Source: an uncultured bacterium (GTDB lineage Bacteria > Elusimicrobiota > Elusimicrobia > Elusimicrobiales > Elusimicrobiaceae). From it: a stretch of 64,000 bases of DNA. Below, one piece after another: positions 42,496 through 51,691 of the stretch. The notes under the pieces were generated by a model. The model did not search any database. It saw nothing but the letters and a program-made list of their open reading frames with translations, and was not told where the DNA came from. A program made the position numbers and the translations under genes. Within the stretch, counting starts at the first letter, position 1. Every line of letters begins with the position of its first letter. The DNA is taken from positions 104,256 to 168,255 of the forward strand of contig CASFFX010000006.1 of the NCBI GenBank assembly GCA_949294085.1. Direction: 5' to 3'.

Positions 42496-45447
42496 TCAGC
42501 GTTTTTTGGCCGTTTTTTTTGCGCCAGCGGCCTTAGGGGCGGGCTTCTTTTTGTCCGTTGCCGGGGCGTGGCGTTTTTGGTCCGGGTGTTCGGCCAGGAA
42601 CTTATCCACCGCGTCCAGCTCCGGCTTTAAGTATTTGCCCGTGTAGGATTTTTCGCACGCTGCCACCTGCCGCGGCGTTCCCTCCACGACGATTTGGCCG
42701 CCTTTGTCGCCGCCTTCGGGGCCCAGGTCAATAATCCAGTCCGCCGTTTTGATGACGTCCAAATTGTGCTCAATAATCAGCACGGTGTTGCCTTTGTCCG
42801 CCAGGCCGTGCAGCACCTGAAGCAGTTTGTCAATGTCGGCAAAGTGCAGCCCGGTGGTGGGCTCGTCCAAAATATAGAGCGTGTTGCCCGTACCCTTGCG
42901 GGAAAGTTCGTCCGCCAGTTTTACGCGTTGGGCTTCGCCGCCCGAAAGCGTGGTGGCCGCCTGGCCCAGCTTGATGTAGCCCAGGCCCACGTCGTTCAAC
43001 GTTTTTAAGCAGCGTTTGATTTTGGGAATACTGTCAAAAAATTCCAACGCCTGCGATACGCTCATATCCAGCACTTCGGCAATGTTTTTGCCTTTGAATT
43101 TGACTTGCAGAGTGTCTTCATTAAATCGTTTGCCGCCGCATTCTTCGCATTTTACGTAAATGTCGGGCAGGAACTGCATTTGAATTTTCAAAATGCCGTC
43201 GCCCTGGCATTTTTCACAGCGGCCGCCCTTGACGTTGAAGGAAAACCGTCCCGGTTTGTAGCCGCGGCGTTTGGCTTCGGGCATTTCGGCAAACAGGTCG
43301 CGGATGTGCGAAAACACGCCCGTGTACGTGGCCGGGTTGCTGCGCGGCGTTTTGCCGATGGGGCTCTGATCCACGATGATGACTTTGTCTATATTTTCCA
43401 ACCCTTTGATGGCTTTGTGGGCGCCGGGTGCGTCCTTGGCGCCGTAGAATTTTTGGGCGAGGGCTTTGTACAAAATTTGATGAATCAGCGTGCTCTTGCC
43501 CGAGCCCGACACCCCGGTTACGCAAATGAATTTGCCCAAGGGGAATTTGACGTCAATGTTTTTTAAGTTAAACTGTTTGGCGCCTGCAATTTCCAAAAAT
43601 TTGCCGTTTCCCTTGCGCAGTTCTTCGCGCGGCAAAATCATACGGCGTCCGTTTAAGTACGAAGCGGTGAGGGATTTTTCGTCGCGCAGGAAGTCCGCCG
43701 TCGGTTCCGCCGCCACGATTTGGCCGCCGTTTTCGCCCGCGGCGGGGCCGAGCTCCACCACATAGTCCGACGCTAAAATCGTGTCTTTGTCGTGTTCCAC
43801 GATGATGAGCGTATTGTCCAAATCGCGCAGGTTTTTCAGAGTTTCAATCAAGCGGTCGTTGTCGCGCGAGTGCAGGCCGATGGTCGGTTCGTCCAGCACG
43901 TACAAAACGCCCGTCAGGCCCGAGCCGATTTGCGTGGCCAAATGAATCCGCTGGGCTTCGCCGCCCGAAAGCGTTTGGCTTTTGCGTTCCAGCGTCAGGT
44001 AGGAAAGGCCTACGCTGTCCAAAAAGTCCAGGCGCGAGCGGATTTCCTTCAGCACGTCTTTGGCGATGATTTTTTCTTTGTCCGAAAGGTGTATCTGGTC
44101 AAAAAATGCCTTGGCGGCCGATACCTGCATGGCGGTAATTTCCTGGATGTTTTTCCCGTCCACGCGCACGGCCAGGGCTTCGGGTTTTAGGCGTTTGCCG
44201 TGGCAGGTGGGGCAGGTAACTTCGCGCATAAAGCGGGTATAGACTTCTTCTTTTACGAAATCGCTTTCGCTTTCCTGGTAGCGGCGCTTTAAGTTGGTAA
44301 TCACGCCTTCAAAATCCTGTTCTCCGCCAGAGATGAGCGACGTGTAGCTCGCCCCGCCCGTTCCGTACAACAGCAAGTCGCGCTGGGCTTTGGAAAGTTT
44401 GTTCCAGGGCGTGTTCATGTTGATGTGATTTTGCCGGCAGACTTGTTTCAAAATGTCATAATAATACCCGCTCCAGGAGTTTTTCCACCGGTGGGTGCGG
44501 GTGGTAACGGGGTTGTCCCACGCGGCGATGGCGCCCTCGTTGATGGATAAAGACGGATCCGGCACCACGAGGCTTTCGTCCACTTCAATTTTAAGCCCCA
44601 AGCCATTGCAGTCCGGGCAGGCCCCATACGGGGAGTTGAACGAAAACAGCCGCGGTTCCAGCTCCGAAAATCCAATGCCGCAATGCGCGCAGGCGTTTTC
44701 TTCGCTGTAGGTAAACTCGCGCGGTTTTTCGCCTTCCGCCTCCAGCACGTGCACCAGCCCTTTGGCGTATTTCAAGGCCGCTTCCAAGCTTTCCACCAGG
44801 CGTTCGCGTTCCAATTCTTCCACAAAAATTTCGTCCACCACCAGTTCAATGGTGTGCTTTTTATAGCGTTCCAGCGTGGGGGTGTGGTCCAGCGTGATGA
44901 CGGTTCCGTTTACGCGGGCTTTTACGTAGCCCTCTTTTTTGAATTTGGCGAACAACTCTTCGTACGTGCCCGCGCGGCCCCGGATGACGGGGGAAAGAAT
45001 AAAAACGGTTTTTTCGTTGAATTTTTTCAAAATGTCCTGCGCAATGCCCTGCACGCTCCAGGATTGCACTTCCCTTCCGCATTGAGGGCAAAACCGGTGC
45101 CCCACGCGGGCAAACAGCAAGCGCAGGTAATCGTAAATTTCGGTTACCGTGGCCACCGTGGAGCGCGGATTTTTGGACGGATTGCGCTGTTCAATGGAAA
45201 TGGCCGGGGAAAGGCCTTCAATGTGCTCCACGTCCGGCTTTTCCATCAGTTCCAAAAACTGCCGGGCATAGGCGGACATGCTTTCCACATAGCGGCGTTG
45301 GCCTTCGGCATAAATGGTGTCAAACGCCAGCGAGCTTTTGCCCGAGCCCGAAAGCCCGGTTACAACGACCATTTTGTCTTTGGGCAGTTCCACCGTTACG
45401 TTTTTGAGGTTGTGGCCTTTTGCGCCGATTACTTTAATGCTTTTCAT
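42496..45447 (-). CDS. uvrA: Excinuclease ABC subunit A
   Basis: 983 residues. Damage recognition ATPase of nucleotide excision repair, acting with UvrB. Two ABC modules: Walker [13 protein letters not shown] near residue 32 and [10 protein letters not shown] near 645; signature LSGGEAQR occurs in both; zinc-finger Cys pairs at CPQCGRE (~103), [13 protein letters not shown] and [16 protein letters not shown]. The C-terminus adds a Lys/Ala-rich tail ([15 protein letters not shown]) beyond the usual end. ATG at 45447 is preferred over the one nine codons upstream because AAAGGA precedes it and it gives the normal MKSIKVIGA start. Confidence 0.96.
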   Translation of the reverse strand: MKSIKVIGAKGHNLKNVTVELPKDKMVVVTGLSGSGKSSLAFDTIYAEGQRRYVESMSAYARQFLELMEKPDVEHIEGLSPAISIEQRNPSKNPRSTVATVTEIYDYLRLLFARVGHRFCPQCGREVQSWSVQGIAQDILKKFNEKTVFILSPVIRGRAGTYEELFAKFKKEGYVKARVNGTVITLDHTPTLERYKKHTIELVVDEIFVEELERERLVESLEAALKYAKGLVHVLEAEGEKPREFTYSEENACAHCGIGFSELEPRLFSFNSPYGACPDCNGLGLKIEVDESLVVPDPSLSINEGAIAAWDNPVTTRTHRWKNSWSGYYYDILKQVCRQNHINMNTPWNKLSKAQRDLLLYGTGGASYTSLISGGEQDFEGVITNLKRRYQESESDFVKEEVYTRFMREVTCPTCHGKRLKPEALAVRVDGKNIQEITAMQVSAAKAFFDQIHLSDKEKIIAKDVLKEIRSRLDFLDSVGLSYLTLERKSQTLSGGEAQRIHLATQIGSGLTGVLYVLDEPTIGLHSRDNDRLIETLKNLRDLDNTLIIVEHDKDTILASDYVVELGPAAGENGGQIVAAEPTADFLRDEKSLTASYLNGRRMILPREELRKGNGKFLEIAGAKQFNLKNIDVKFPLGKFICVTGVSGSGKSTLIHQILYKALAQKFYGAKDAPGAHKAIKGLENIDKVIIVDQSPIGKTPRSNPATYTGVFSHIRDLFAEMPEAKRRGYKPGRFSFNVKGGRCEKCQGDGILKIQMQFLPDIYVKCEECGGKRFNEDTLQVKFKGKNIAEVLDMSVSQALEFFDSIPKIKRCLKTLNDVGLGYIKLGQAATTLSGGEAQRVKLADELSRKGTGNTLYILDEPTTGLHFADIDKLLQVLHGLADKGNTVLIIEHNLDVIKTADWIIDLGPEGGDKGGQIVVEGTPRQVAACEKSYTGKYLKPELDAVDKFLAEHPDQKRHAPATDKKKPAPKAAGAKKTAKKR

Positions 45448-45564
45448 ATGGAAAATCCTTTGGAAATGAAACAAAAATTAAATGGGAAAAGAGCGTCGTT
45501 TTAGCTGTCTTTTTCCTCTAAATAAATTATATAATTTATACATCCCTTTTCCCGGAGCGCGCGC

Positions 45565-46626
45565 GTGAAAAAACCGCTTAAATTTTTGTTTTATACTCTC
45601 GGCGTTATCCTTTCCGTCGGTATCATCGCTTTTATGGTGTACCAGACGCGCGACAGTTTTGTGAAGATTTGGCAGGGCGTCAGCACCCGCTATTTGTTCT
45701 TATCGCTGTTGTCCTCGGTGTTAATCTACATTTCCATGGGCCTTAGCCTCTACGAAGTGCTCCGCATTATGGGGCGCCGCGTCAGCAAAAGTGCGGCCAT
45801 CGGCATTGCGCTGGTGTCCACCACGGTCAACTATGTGGTGTCCTCGCTGGGGGTGAGCGGGTTTGCCCTGCGGGCCCACTTGCTCAACCGCCGCCGCGTG
45901 CCCTTTGGCATGTGCGTAACGGCCAGTATCGTCATTACGGTACTGCTGTATTTTGTGTTGGCGGTCATTATTTTGCAAGGCTCGGTGCTGATGTTGTTTA
46001 ACTCGTCCGCTACGACGATGCAAATCGTTAAGAATTTTTCGCTGATTGTCGTGATGTGCGCCGTGTGCGTGGTGATTACGGCCTTTTTGTTTAACAACGA
46101 GTGGCGCTCCAAATGGCTGCGCAAAATCTTCCGCATGGTCAACAAAGTGCTCTACCACGTGTTCCGCGCGCTGATTCCCAAAGGCAAGTACGACGCGTTT
46201 ATGGACCAGCTGGACGAAGGCATAGACCTGATCCACCAAAAGAAAAACAAACTGACCCGCACCATTGTGTACGTGTGTGCGGACTGGCTGTTTACGATTT
46301 TGGTGCTTTATTTCGCGTTCCGCGCCGTGGGCATACACATTACGGCCGGCGTGCTGGTGGCCGGGTTTGCGGTGGGGATGGTAACCACGCTGATTCCGCT
46401 GCTGCCGGGCGGGCTGGGCGCCATGGAGCTGGCCATGACGGCCGTCTATTCCCAGATGGGCATTAACTGGGACTCTGCCCTGATGGCTACGCTCATTTAC
46501 CGCGTGGTGTATTACGTGATTCCCGGCATTGTGAGCATTTTTATTTATTGGGGGCTGCAGCTTTCTTCGCCGGCTCCCCGCAAAAACAAATCACCCAAGG
46601 AGCTTGCGCATGAAAGAACGCATTAA
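45565..46626 (+). CDS. Flippase-like membrane protein (LPG synthase transmembrane family)
   Basis: 353 residues with about eight membrane helices. GTG start at 45565. The TVNYVVSSLGVSGFALRAHLLNRR stretch near residue 90 and FAVGMVTTLIPLLPGGLGAMELAMTAVY near 270 are typical of the PF03706 flippase-like family, which includes the flippase part of MprF; the aminoacyltransferase part of MprF is absent. Such proteins move lipids across the inner membrane. The start of the next gene overlaps its end by 17 bases. Confidence 0.85.
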   Translation: MKKPLKFLFYTLGVILSVGIIAFMVYQTRDSFVKIWQGVSTRYLFLSLLSSVLIYISMGLSLYEVLRIMGRRVSKSAAIGIALVSTTVNYVVSSLGVSGFALRAHLLNRRRVPFGMCVTASIVITVLLYFVLAVIILQGSVLMLFNSSATTMQIVKNFSLIVVMCAVCVVITAFLFNNEWRSKWLRKIFRMVNKVLYHVFRALIPKGKYDAFMDQLDEGIDLIHQKKNKLTRTIVYVCADWLFTILVLYFAFRAVGIHITAGVLVAGFAVGMVTTLIPLLPGGLGAMELAMTAVYSQMGINWDSALMATLIYRVVYYVIPGIVSIFIYWGLQLSSPAPRKNKSPKELAHERTH

Positions 46627-47125
46627 CGAACAAGTGCCCCACGTCCGCCCCAGCTGTTACGTGCATAAAACCGCCGTGTTGATGGGGGACGTAACATTGG
46701 GCGAAAATGTATCCGTTTGGCCCTGTGCCGTGCTGCGGGGGGACATTGCCGCCATTTCGGTGGGGGACAATTCCAATATCCAGGAAAATGCCTGTATCCA
46801 CGTTAATTACGACGCTCCTTGCCACATTGGCCGCGGCGTGAGCGTGGGCCACGGCGCGGTGGTGCACGGCAGCCAAATTGGGGATAATTGCCTGATTGGG
46901 ATGAACGCGGTGGTGATGGAAAGCGAAATCGGCCCGAACTGCATTATCGGGGCGGGGGCGGTGGTGCCGGCCGGGAAGAATATTCCTGCCGGGTCGCTCC
47001 TAATGGGGGTGCCGGCCAAAATCGTGCGCAAACTGGAAGAGGACGAAGTGAACGCCATTATGCGCAATGCCCGCGAATATGCCCAAGCCATTTTGACGTA
47101 TAAAGACCATTGCGAAGAGATTTAA
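46610..47125 (+). CDS. Gamma-carbonic anhydrase-like hexapeptide protein
   Basis: 171 residues. Left-handed beta-helix repeats (VTLGENVSVWPCAVLRGD, ISVGDNSNIQENACIHV, VSVGHGAVVHGSQIGDN, LIGMNAVVMESEIG). Zinc-ligand His residues appear at CIHV, VGHGAVVHG, as in the YrdA/CaiE group. Activity as a carbonic anhydrase is uncertain for this subfamily. ATG at 46610 overlaps the flippase gene; probably translationally coupled. Confidence 0.9.
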   Translation: MKERINEQVPHVRPSCYVHKTAVLMGDVTLGENVSVWPCAVLRGDIAAISVGDNSNIQENACIHVNYDAPCHIGRGVSVGHGAVVHGSQIGDNCLIGMNAVVMESEIGPNCIIGAGAVVPAGKNIPAGSLLMGVPAKIVRKLEEDEVNAIMRNAREYAQAILTYKDHCEEI

Positions 47126-47127
47126 CG

Positions 47128-47493
47128 ATGAAAAAAGTGGTGCTGATAGAAGATTCCAAAGTATTGGGCAATGCGCTGGTGGGAGCGCTGAAGGTGGAAG
47201 GCATAGAAGCCCATTGGGCCGAAAACGGCGTGGCGGGCGTGCAAACCGCCAAGCAGATAAAGCCCGACTTGATTTTGCTGGATTTAATGCTGCCCAAACT
47301 CAGCGGTTTTGACGTGTGCAAAATGCTCAAGACCGACAACGCCACCTGGCGTATTCCGGTGGTGGTGATGTCCACCCTGTCGGACCCGGAATCGCGCGAC
47401 CGCGCAACGGAAGCCGGGGCCGATTATTTTATCCCCAAACCGTATGATTTGGCGGATACGCTGAAAGAGATTAAAAAATTGTTGAAACTGTAA
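47128..47493 (+). CDS. Stand-alone response regulator receiver protein
   Basis: 121 residues, one REC domain and nothing else. Acidic pocket IEDSK, phospho-acceptor Asp in LILLDLMLPKLSG (about residue 52), Ser in VVVMSTLSD, and Lys in IPKPYD are all in place. With no output domain it must act by protein contact, like CheY or a relay protein. No histidine kinase in the window. Starts two bases after the previous stop. Confidence 0.92.
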   Translation: MKKVVLIEDSKVLGNALVGALKVEGIEAHWAENGVAGVQTAKQIKPDLILLDLMLPKLSGFDVCKMLKTDNATWRIPVVVMSTLSDPESRDRATEAGADYFIPKPYDLADTLKEIKKLLKL

Positions 47494-47529
47494 CCCTATC
47501 CCCCGGCGGGATTGGACAGAGGAAGAAAT

Positions 47530-48624
47530 ATGCCCGTAACAAAAAAGAAAACTGCCCGGCGCGCCGCCCAGCTGGATTTGGCCGCGTTGGAAGAATTACT
47601 GGAAGAAAACCGCCCGTCTGAGGCGCTGGAAAAACTGGTTTCCGCCCGCAATAAAGACGCGGCCGCCTGGTTTTTAACCGGCGAAGCCCAGCGCCAGCTG
47701 GGGTCGTTTGAGGACGCGTTGAAAAGCTACGCCCAGGCGCTGCGCCTGGCCGACCAGGCCGAAACCCGCATGGACGTGCTTTTGGCCATGGCGGCCTGCT
47801 ACCGCACACTGGGGCATTCGGCCGCGGCGTACGAATTGGCGCAGGAAGCGCTTTCCATGGCGCAGGAATTGGAATACGACGAATTTGTGGTGCGGGCCAT
47901 GCAGGAAATGGGCATGGCGCTGCGCGCGTGGGGCCGGTTGGAAGAAGCATTGGACTTGCTGGACGCCGTTTTGTCCGCCTATACCCAGCTGAAAGACTAC
48001 GCCGGCATGAGCTTTATCCATTGGGCCAAGGGCGGTATTTTCCGTTTGCAGGGGCATTTTGCGGAAGGCATTGCCCAGTTCAAGCAGGCCATTGCCTTGG
48101 CCAAAAAAGCGGGCGACGATATCAGCCTGGCCTACGGTTATTGCGGTTTGGCCGGCATCAGCCGCATTTGCGGGAAAATTGACGACTGCGTAAAAAATTA
48201 TCAGCGGGCCGAAAAGATTTTCCGCAAGAGCGAAGATTTGTTTGGCAAAGCCTATACCAACTGCGGCATGGCCAACGGCCTGCGCCAGCAAGGCAAGTAC
48301 GACCTGGCCCTGCGCCATTACAACGTGGCCGACAAGCTCTACTCCGCAATTCACGACACGGTGGATTTGGGCTTTGTAAAATGGGGACGGGCCGACATTT
48401 TGAAACGCAAAAACAAAATGCAGGCCGCCCTGAAGGACTTGCAGGAAGCGCGGGTGCTGTTTGATAATTCCGACGAAATCCGCGGCCAGATTTTAACCAA
48501 GCTTTCCTTGGCGCAGGTGCTCTATGCTTTGGGGCAAACCCAGGAGGCCGAAGAACTCTACGACGCCGGCGTTTCGCAGGCGCGGGCGGAAGGCTTGCAT
48601 ACGTATTTGGAAAGTTATACGTAA
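47530..48624 (+). CDS. Cytoplasmic TPR-repeat protein
   Basis: 364 residues, no signal peptide. At least seven TPR-like units from about residue 45 to 360 (AAWFLTGEAQRQLGSFEDALKSYAQAL, then FIHWAKGGIFRLQGHFAEGIAQFKQAI and others). The start is at the ATG after GGAAGAA. Sits 36 bases after the response regulator, so it may be its partner; similar to the TPR halves of regulatory scaffold proteins. Partner not identifiable. Confidence 0.85.
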   Translation: MPVTKKKTARRAAQLDLAALEELLEENRPSEALEKLVSARNKDAAAWFLTGEAQRQLGSFEDALKSYAQALRLADQAETRMDVLLAMAACYRTLGHSAAAYELAQEALSMAQELEYDEFVVRAMQEMGMALRAWGRLEEALDLLDAVLSAYTQLKDYAGMSFIHWAKGGIFRLQGHFAEGIAQFKQAIALAKKAGDDISLAYGYCGLAGISRICGKIDDCVKNYQRAEKIFRKSEDLFGKAYTNCGMANGLRQQGKYDLALRHYNVADKLYSAIHDTVDLGFVKWGRADILKRKNKMQAALKDLQEARVLFDNSDEIRGQILTKLSLAQVLYALGQTQEAEELYDAGVSQARAEGLHTYLESYT

Positions 48625-48641
48625 TCCGTAAGGAAATACAA

Positions 48642-48675
48642 AAATCCCGGGTTCTAAAAACCCGGGATTTTTTTA
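48642..48675. terminator. Bidirectional terminator
   Basis: A perfect 12 bp stem, AAATCCCGGGTT (48642-48653) with AACCCGGGATTT (48659-48670), loop CTAAA, T run to the right and A run to the left. Shared by the TPR gene and the convergent Lpt operon. Confidence 0.93.
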
Positions 48676-48688
48676 TGGGACGGAAAAG

Positions 48689-49516
48689 CTAATTGATTTT
48701 GCTGTGGGGGGGAACGTCTTGGGTAATCCATTTATTGGCGCCGATGACGCTGCCGCGGCCAATGGTAATGTTGCCTAGAACGGTTGTCTCGGCGTAGATG
48801 ATGACGTCGTCCTCAATATTGGGGTGGCGTTTAATGCCTTTGACGGGGTTGCCGTGTTCGTCCAGCGGGAAGCTTTTGGCCCCCAGCGTAACGCCCTGGT
48901 ACAGCTTGACGTTGGCGCCGATGACGCACGTTTCCCCAATCACGACGCCGGTCCCGTGGTCAATAAAAAATCCGGGGCCGATGGACGCGCCGGGGTGGAT
49001 GTCTATCCCGGTCAGGTTATGGGCGTATTCGGTAACGATGCGCGGAATCAGGCGTACGCCCCGTTCGTGCAAAAAATGGGCCATGCGCTGCAGCGTAACG
49101 GCGGTTACGCCCGGATAGCACAGCAGCGGTTCCACGGGGCTGATGGCGGCAGGGTCGCCCTCGTAGGCGGCGTTTACGTCGCTGATCAGCAAGCGCTGGA
49201 TATCGGGCAGGGCCAAAATAAATTCGCGCGTGAGGTCTTTGGCGTGTTGTTCGCAGCGGGCGCAGTCCGCTTTTTCTTTGCACAAAAAGCACAGCGAGCG
49301 TTTGATTTGTTCTTCCAGCCGGGCGGCCAGGCTTTCCAGCGTAAACGGCTGGTTTTCCCGTCTGGATTCCAGCGGGTACTGGTACAAAAAATCTTTCAGC
49401 GCGCAGAAAATGGCCACCGTCTTGCGCGCGGAAGGAATAAACTTGGCTTTTTGAAAGAAGTTTGCGTCAAAAGTACGTTTCAGCTCGTCTTCGGTCTGGG
49501 AAAATAAGTCGCTCAC
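48689..49516 (-). CDS. cysE: Serine O-acetyltransferase with N-terminal Cys cluster
   Basis: 275 residues. It makes O-acetylserine for cysteine synthesis. Hexapeptide domain in the C-terminal half with catalytic residues in DIHPGASIGPGFFIDHGTGVVIG and LYQGVTLGAKSF. The N-terminal helical half carries an unusual C-x2-C-x5-C-x2-C cluster (CFLCKEKADCARC, about residues 75-87), which looks like a metal or redox site and which I do not recall in standard CysE. Last gene of the kdsA-lpt operon, seven bases after lptB. Confidence 0.88.
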   Translation of the reverse strand: MSDLFSQTEDELKRTFDANFFQKAKFIPSARKTVAIFCALKDFLYQYPLESRRENQPFTLESLAARLEEQIKRSLCFLCKEKADCARCEQHAKDLTREFILALPDIQRLLISDVNAAYEGDPAAISPVEPLLCYPGVTAVTLQRMAHFLHERGVRLIPRIVTEYAHNLTGIDIHPGASIGPGFFIDHGTGVVIGETCVIGANVKLYQGVTLGAKSFPLDEHGNPVKGIKRHPNIEDDVIIYAETTVLGNITIGRGSVIGANKWITQDVPPHSKIN

Positions 49517-49523
49517 GGGTGCC

Positions 49524-50243
49524 TCACATTTTGAAATCTTCGCCCAGGTAAAGCCGTCTGGCGTTCGGGTCGTTGAGCAGGGTGTTTTGGTCGCCCTCTA
49601 CCAGGATTTTCCCGTCGTATATCAAGTAGGCGCGTTCGGTGAGGGGGAGCGTCTCGCGGACGTTGTGGTCGGTAATCAGGACGCCGATGCCTTTGTCTTT
49701 GAGCTTAAAAATCATATGGCGCAGGTCGGACACGGTAATCGGGTCAATCCCGACGAACGGTTCGTCCAGCAGAATAATTTTGGGGTTGCTGATCATGCAG
49801 CGGGCAATTTCCATACGGCGTTTTTCGCCGCCGGAAAGCGTCCAGGCTTTTTGTTTGGCCAGCTTGGTCAGTCCAAATTCGTTCAGCAAGGCGTCCACGC
49901 GGCGCTTTTGTTCCTGTTTGTCGTCCAGGATGCGTTCCAGCACCGCCAGCAGGTTTTCTTCCACCGTCAGCCCTTTGAAAATGGTCGGCTCCTGGGCCAG
50001 ATAGCCCAGGCCGTGGCGGGCCCGCTCGTACATGGGCAGGGCGGTTACGTCGTCCCCGTCAATAAATACGCGCCCTTTCGTGGGGCTGATGAAACCTACC
50101 ATCATGTAAAACGAAGTCGTTTTCCCCGCGCCGTTGGGCCCCAACAGCCCGACAATTTCGCCGGATTTTACGTGGATGTCCACGCCCTTTACGACCATAC
50201 GGTCCTTATATACTTTTACGATTTGTTCGCTGCGAAGCTGCAT
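49524..50243 (-). CDS. lptB: LPS export ABC transporter ATPase LptB
   Basis: 239 residues, normal. Walker A GPNGAGKTTSF, signature LSGGEKRRMEIAR, Walker B KIILLDEPFVGIDP, and the LptB-type opening QLRSEQIVKVYKDRMVVKGVD. It powers LPS extraction from the inner membrane with LptFG (not in this window) and the LptC/LptA bridge encoded just upstream. Confidence 0.95.
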   Translation of the reverse strand: MQLRSEQIVKVYKDRMVVKGVDIHVKSGEIVGLLGPNGAGKTTSFYMMVGFISPTKGRVFIDGDDVTALPMYERARHGLGYLAQEPTIFKGLTVEENLLAVLERILDDKQEQKRRVDALLNEFGLTKLAKQKAWTLSGGEKRRMEIARCMISNPKIILLDEPFVGIDPITVSDLRHMIFKLKDKGIGVLITDHNVRETLPLTERAYLIYDGKILVEGDQNTLLNDPNARRLYLGEDFKM

Positions 50244-50255
50244 ATTTCAAAACCT

Positions 50256-51155
50256 CTAAAATTTGTCGTTGACGGCGGCGTCGTTAATCTGCGGGGAGAC
50301 CAGCCACCCCTGCACTTTTCCGTCCAGCACCACTTGGTTGCCGGCGTTGTCGGCCTGCACCTTATCCGCTATTATAGCAAATGTGCCCATTTCGCTTTGG
50401 CCGCGTAACAGCGGGCGCGAGCCGTAGGCATAGGAATAGTTTTTGGCCCCGTCATAAATAATGGTTTGGGCCTGCAGGGTGCGCTGCGGGTCCGACAGCT
50501 GCGCCCCGCCCTGCAGCGTTAGGTGGTTCTGCGGCTGCAGATAGACGGCTTTTTGCGCGCGCAAGGTTTGCAGGCCGGACGGGTCGGGCCGTTCCACCCG
50601 CACGTTGCCGGAAAGCTCAAACACGCCGTTTTGCACATCAAAGGCTGCCTGCTGGGCGTAGGCCGTTACGGGCGGTTCCTGGCCGTCCGTGTAAATCAAT
50701 CGCAGGGATTTGCCCTTGGCCGCCGCCAGGGAGCCCTTTTCGGTTTGGTAATTATAGCGGGCGGAATCGGCATATGCTTCGTACACCGGGGCGCCGGGCT
50801 CGGCTTGTTTTACGTACACATTGCCGCGGGCCGAAAAACGGTTTTTAGCCCGTTCGGACAGGGCATAATCGGCGCGGAAGGAATATACGTCGTTATCGTA
50901 GGAAACATGCCCTTTGAATTCTTCCTGTTGTTTGTCTTTGTAAATGACCCAGCTGTCGCTGGACACCAGCCCGCCCAGCACGGGGGGCAGGGCGGCCGCG
51001 GCATTTTTTTTGTCTTTTAATGATTGCTTGGCCTGTTCCACCCGCGGTTTAGCCGGCGGGACGGAAACTTCCGGCCCTTGTATGCGGACGGTTTTGCACC
51101 CGCTTAAAACGCCGGCCAACAGGCCCGTGCACACAAACGTTAAAATCTTTTTCAT
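50256..51155 (-). CDS. lptA: LptA/OstA-like lipoprotein
   Basis: 299 residues. Signal peptide with lipobox LSGC (Cys20), so a lipoprotein, unlike the soluble LptA of E. coli. Beta-jellyroll type OstA repeats: WVIYKDKQQEEFKGHVSYDN, FELSGNVRVERPD, and a final VVLDGKVQGWLVSP. Expected to form part of the periplasmic LPS bridge. It overlaps lptC by four bases and precedes lptB. Confidence 0.82.
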   Translation of the reverse strand: MKKILTFVCTGLLAGVLSGCKTVRIQGPEVSVPPAKPRVEQAKQSLKDKKNAAAALPPVLGGLVSSDSWVIYKDKQQEEFKGHVSYDNDVYSFRADYALSERAKNRFSARGNVYVKQAEPGAPVYEAYADSARYNYQTEKGSLAAAKGKSLRLIYTDGQEPPVTAYAQQAAFDVQNGVFELSGNVRVERPDPSGLQTLRAQKAVYLQPQNHLTLQGGAQLSDPQRTLQAQTIIYDGAKNYSYAYGSRPLLRGQSEMGTFAIIADKVQADNAGNQVVLDGKVQGWLVSPQINDAAVNDKF

Positions 51156-51691
51156 AGCGTTTCGCCTTTCAATTCCCGCATATCCTGAGGCAGGCGGGTG
51201 GTTTGCTGTTTAAGTTCAATTTTGCTTAATTTAGAGTCCGTCTCCACGCCGCCGCGGGCCGTTACCTTGGTGCCGGCGCGGGTGATGACGGTTTTATCGG
51301 TGGACCAGATGCGGTCTTTGTCCACATCGTAGAAAAAACGGTCCGCGGTAATCACTAAATTTTCGGTAAACGATTGAATTTTGGCGTTTCCTTCTATGGA
51401 CACCAGCTTTTTGGGATAGTCAAAAGTTCCGGTTTGGCCGGTTACGGAGGCGCTGTCTTTCCCGTTTTCTTTCAGCAGTAAGTCCGGGTTTTTCAGGGTG
51501 GCGCTTTGCAGGGCCGAAAAATCCACCGCTTCGGCGCGGAGCACCCAGGTTTTTTGGTTGCTTTTGGATTCAAAAATAGACACTTGATTGGCCAGCTGCA
51601 TGCCGGCGTCCTCGGCGGGGGAAAACTCGTCCCCGGAAGAGCAAGCGCCCAGCAGGCCCGCGGCCAAAAGAAGCAGAAGCGTTTTTTTCAT
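51152..51691 (-). CDS. lptC: LPS export protein LptC
   Basis: 179 residues. Lipoprotein signal (LLGAC, Cys16) rather than a transmembrane anchor. The segment WVLRAEAVDFSALQSATLKNPDLLL and GTFDYPKKLVSIEGNAKIQS match LptC/YrbK. It passes LPS from LptBFG to LptA. It overlaps kdsD by four bases at its start and lptA at its end. Confidence 0.85.
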   Translation of the reverse strand: MKKTLLLLLAAGLLGACSSGDEFSPAEDAGMQLANQVSIFESKSNQKTWVLRAEAVDFSALQSATLKNPDLLLKENGKDSASVTGQTGTFDYPKKLVSIEGNAKIQSFTENLVITADRFFYDVDKDRIWSTDKTVITRAGTKVTARGGVETDSKLSKIELKQQTTRLPQDMRELKGETL

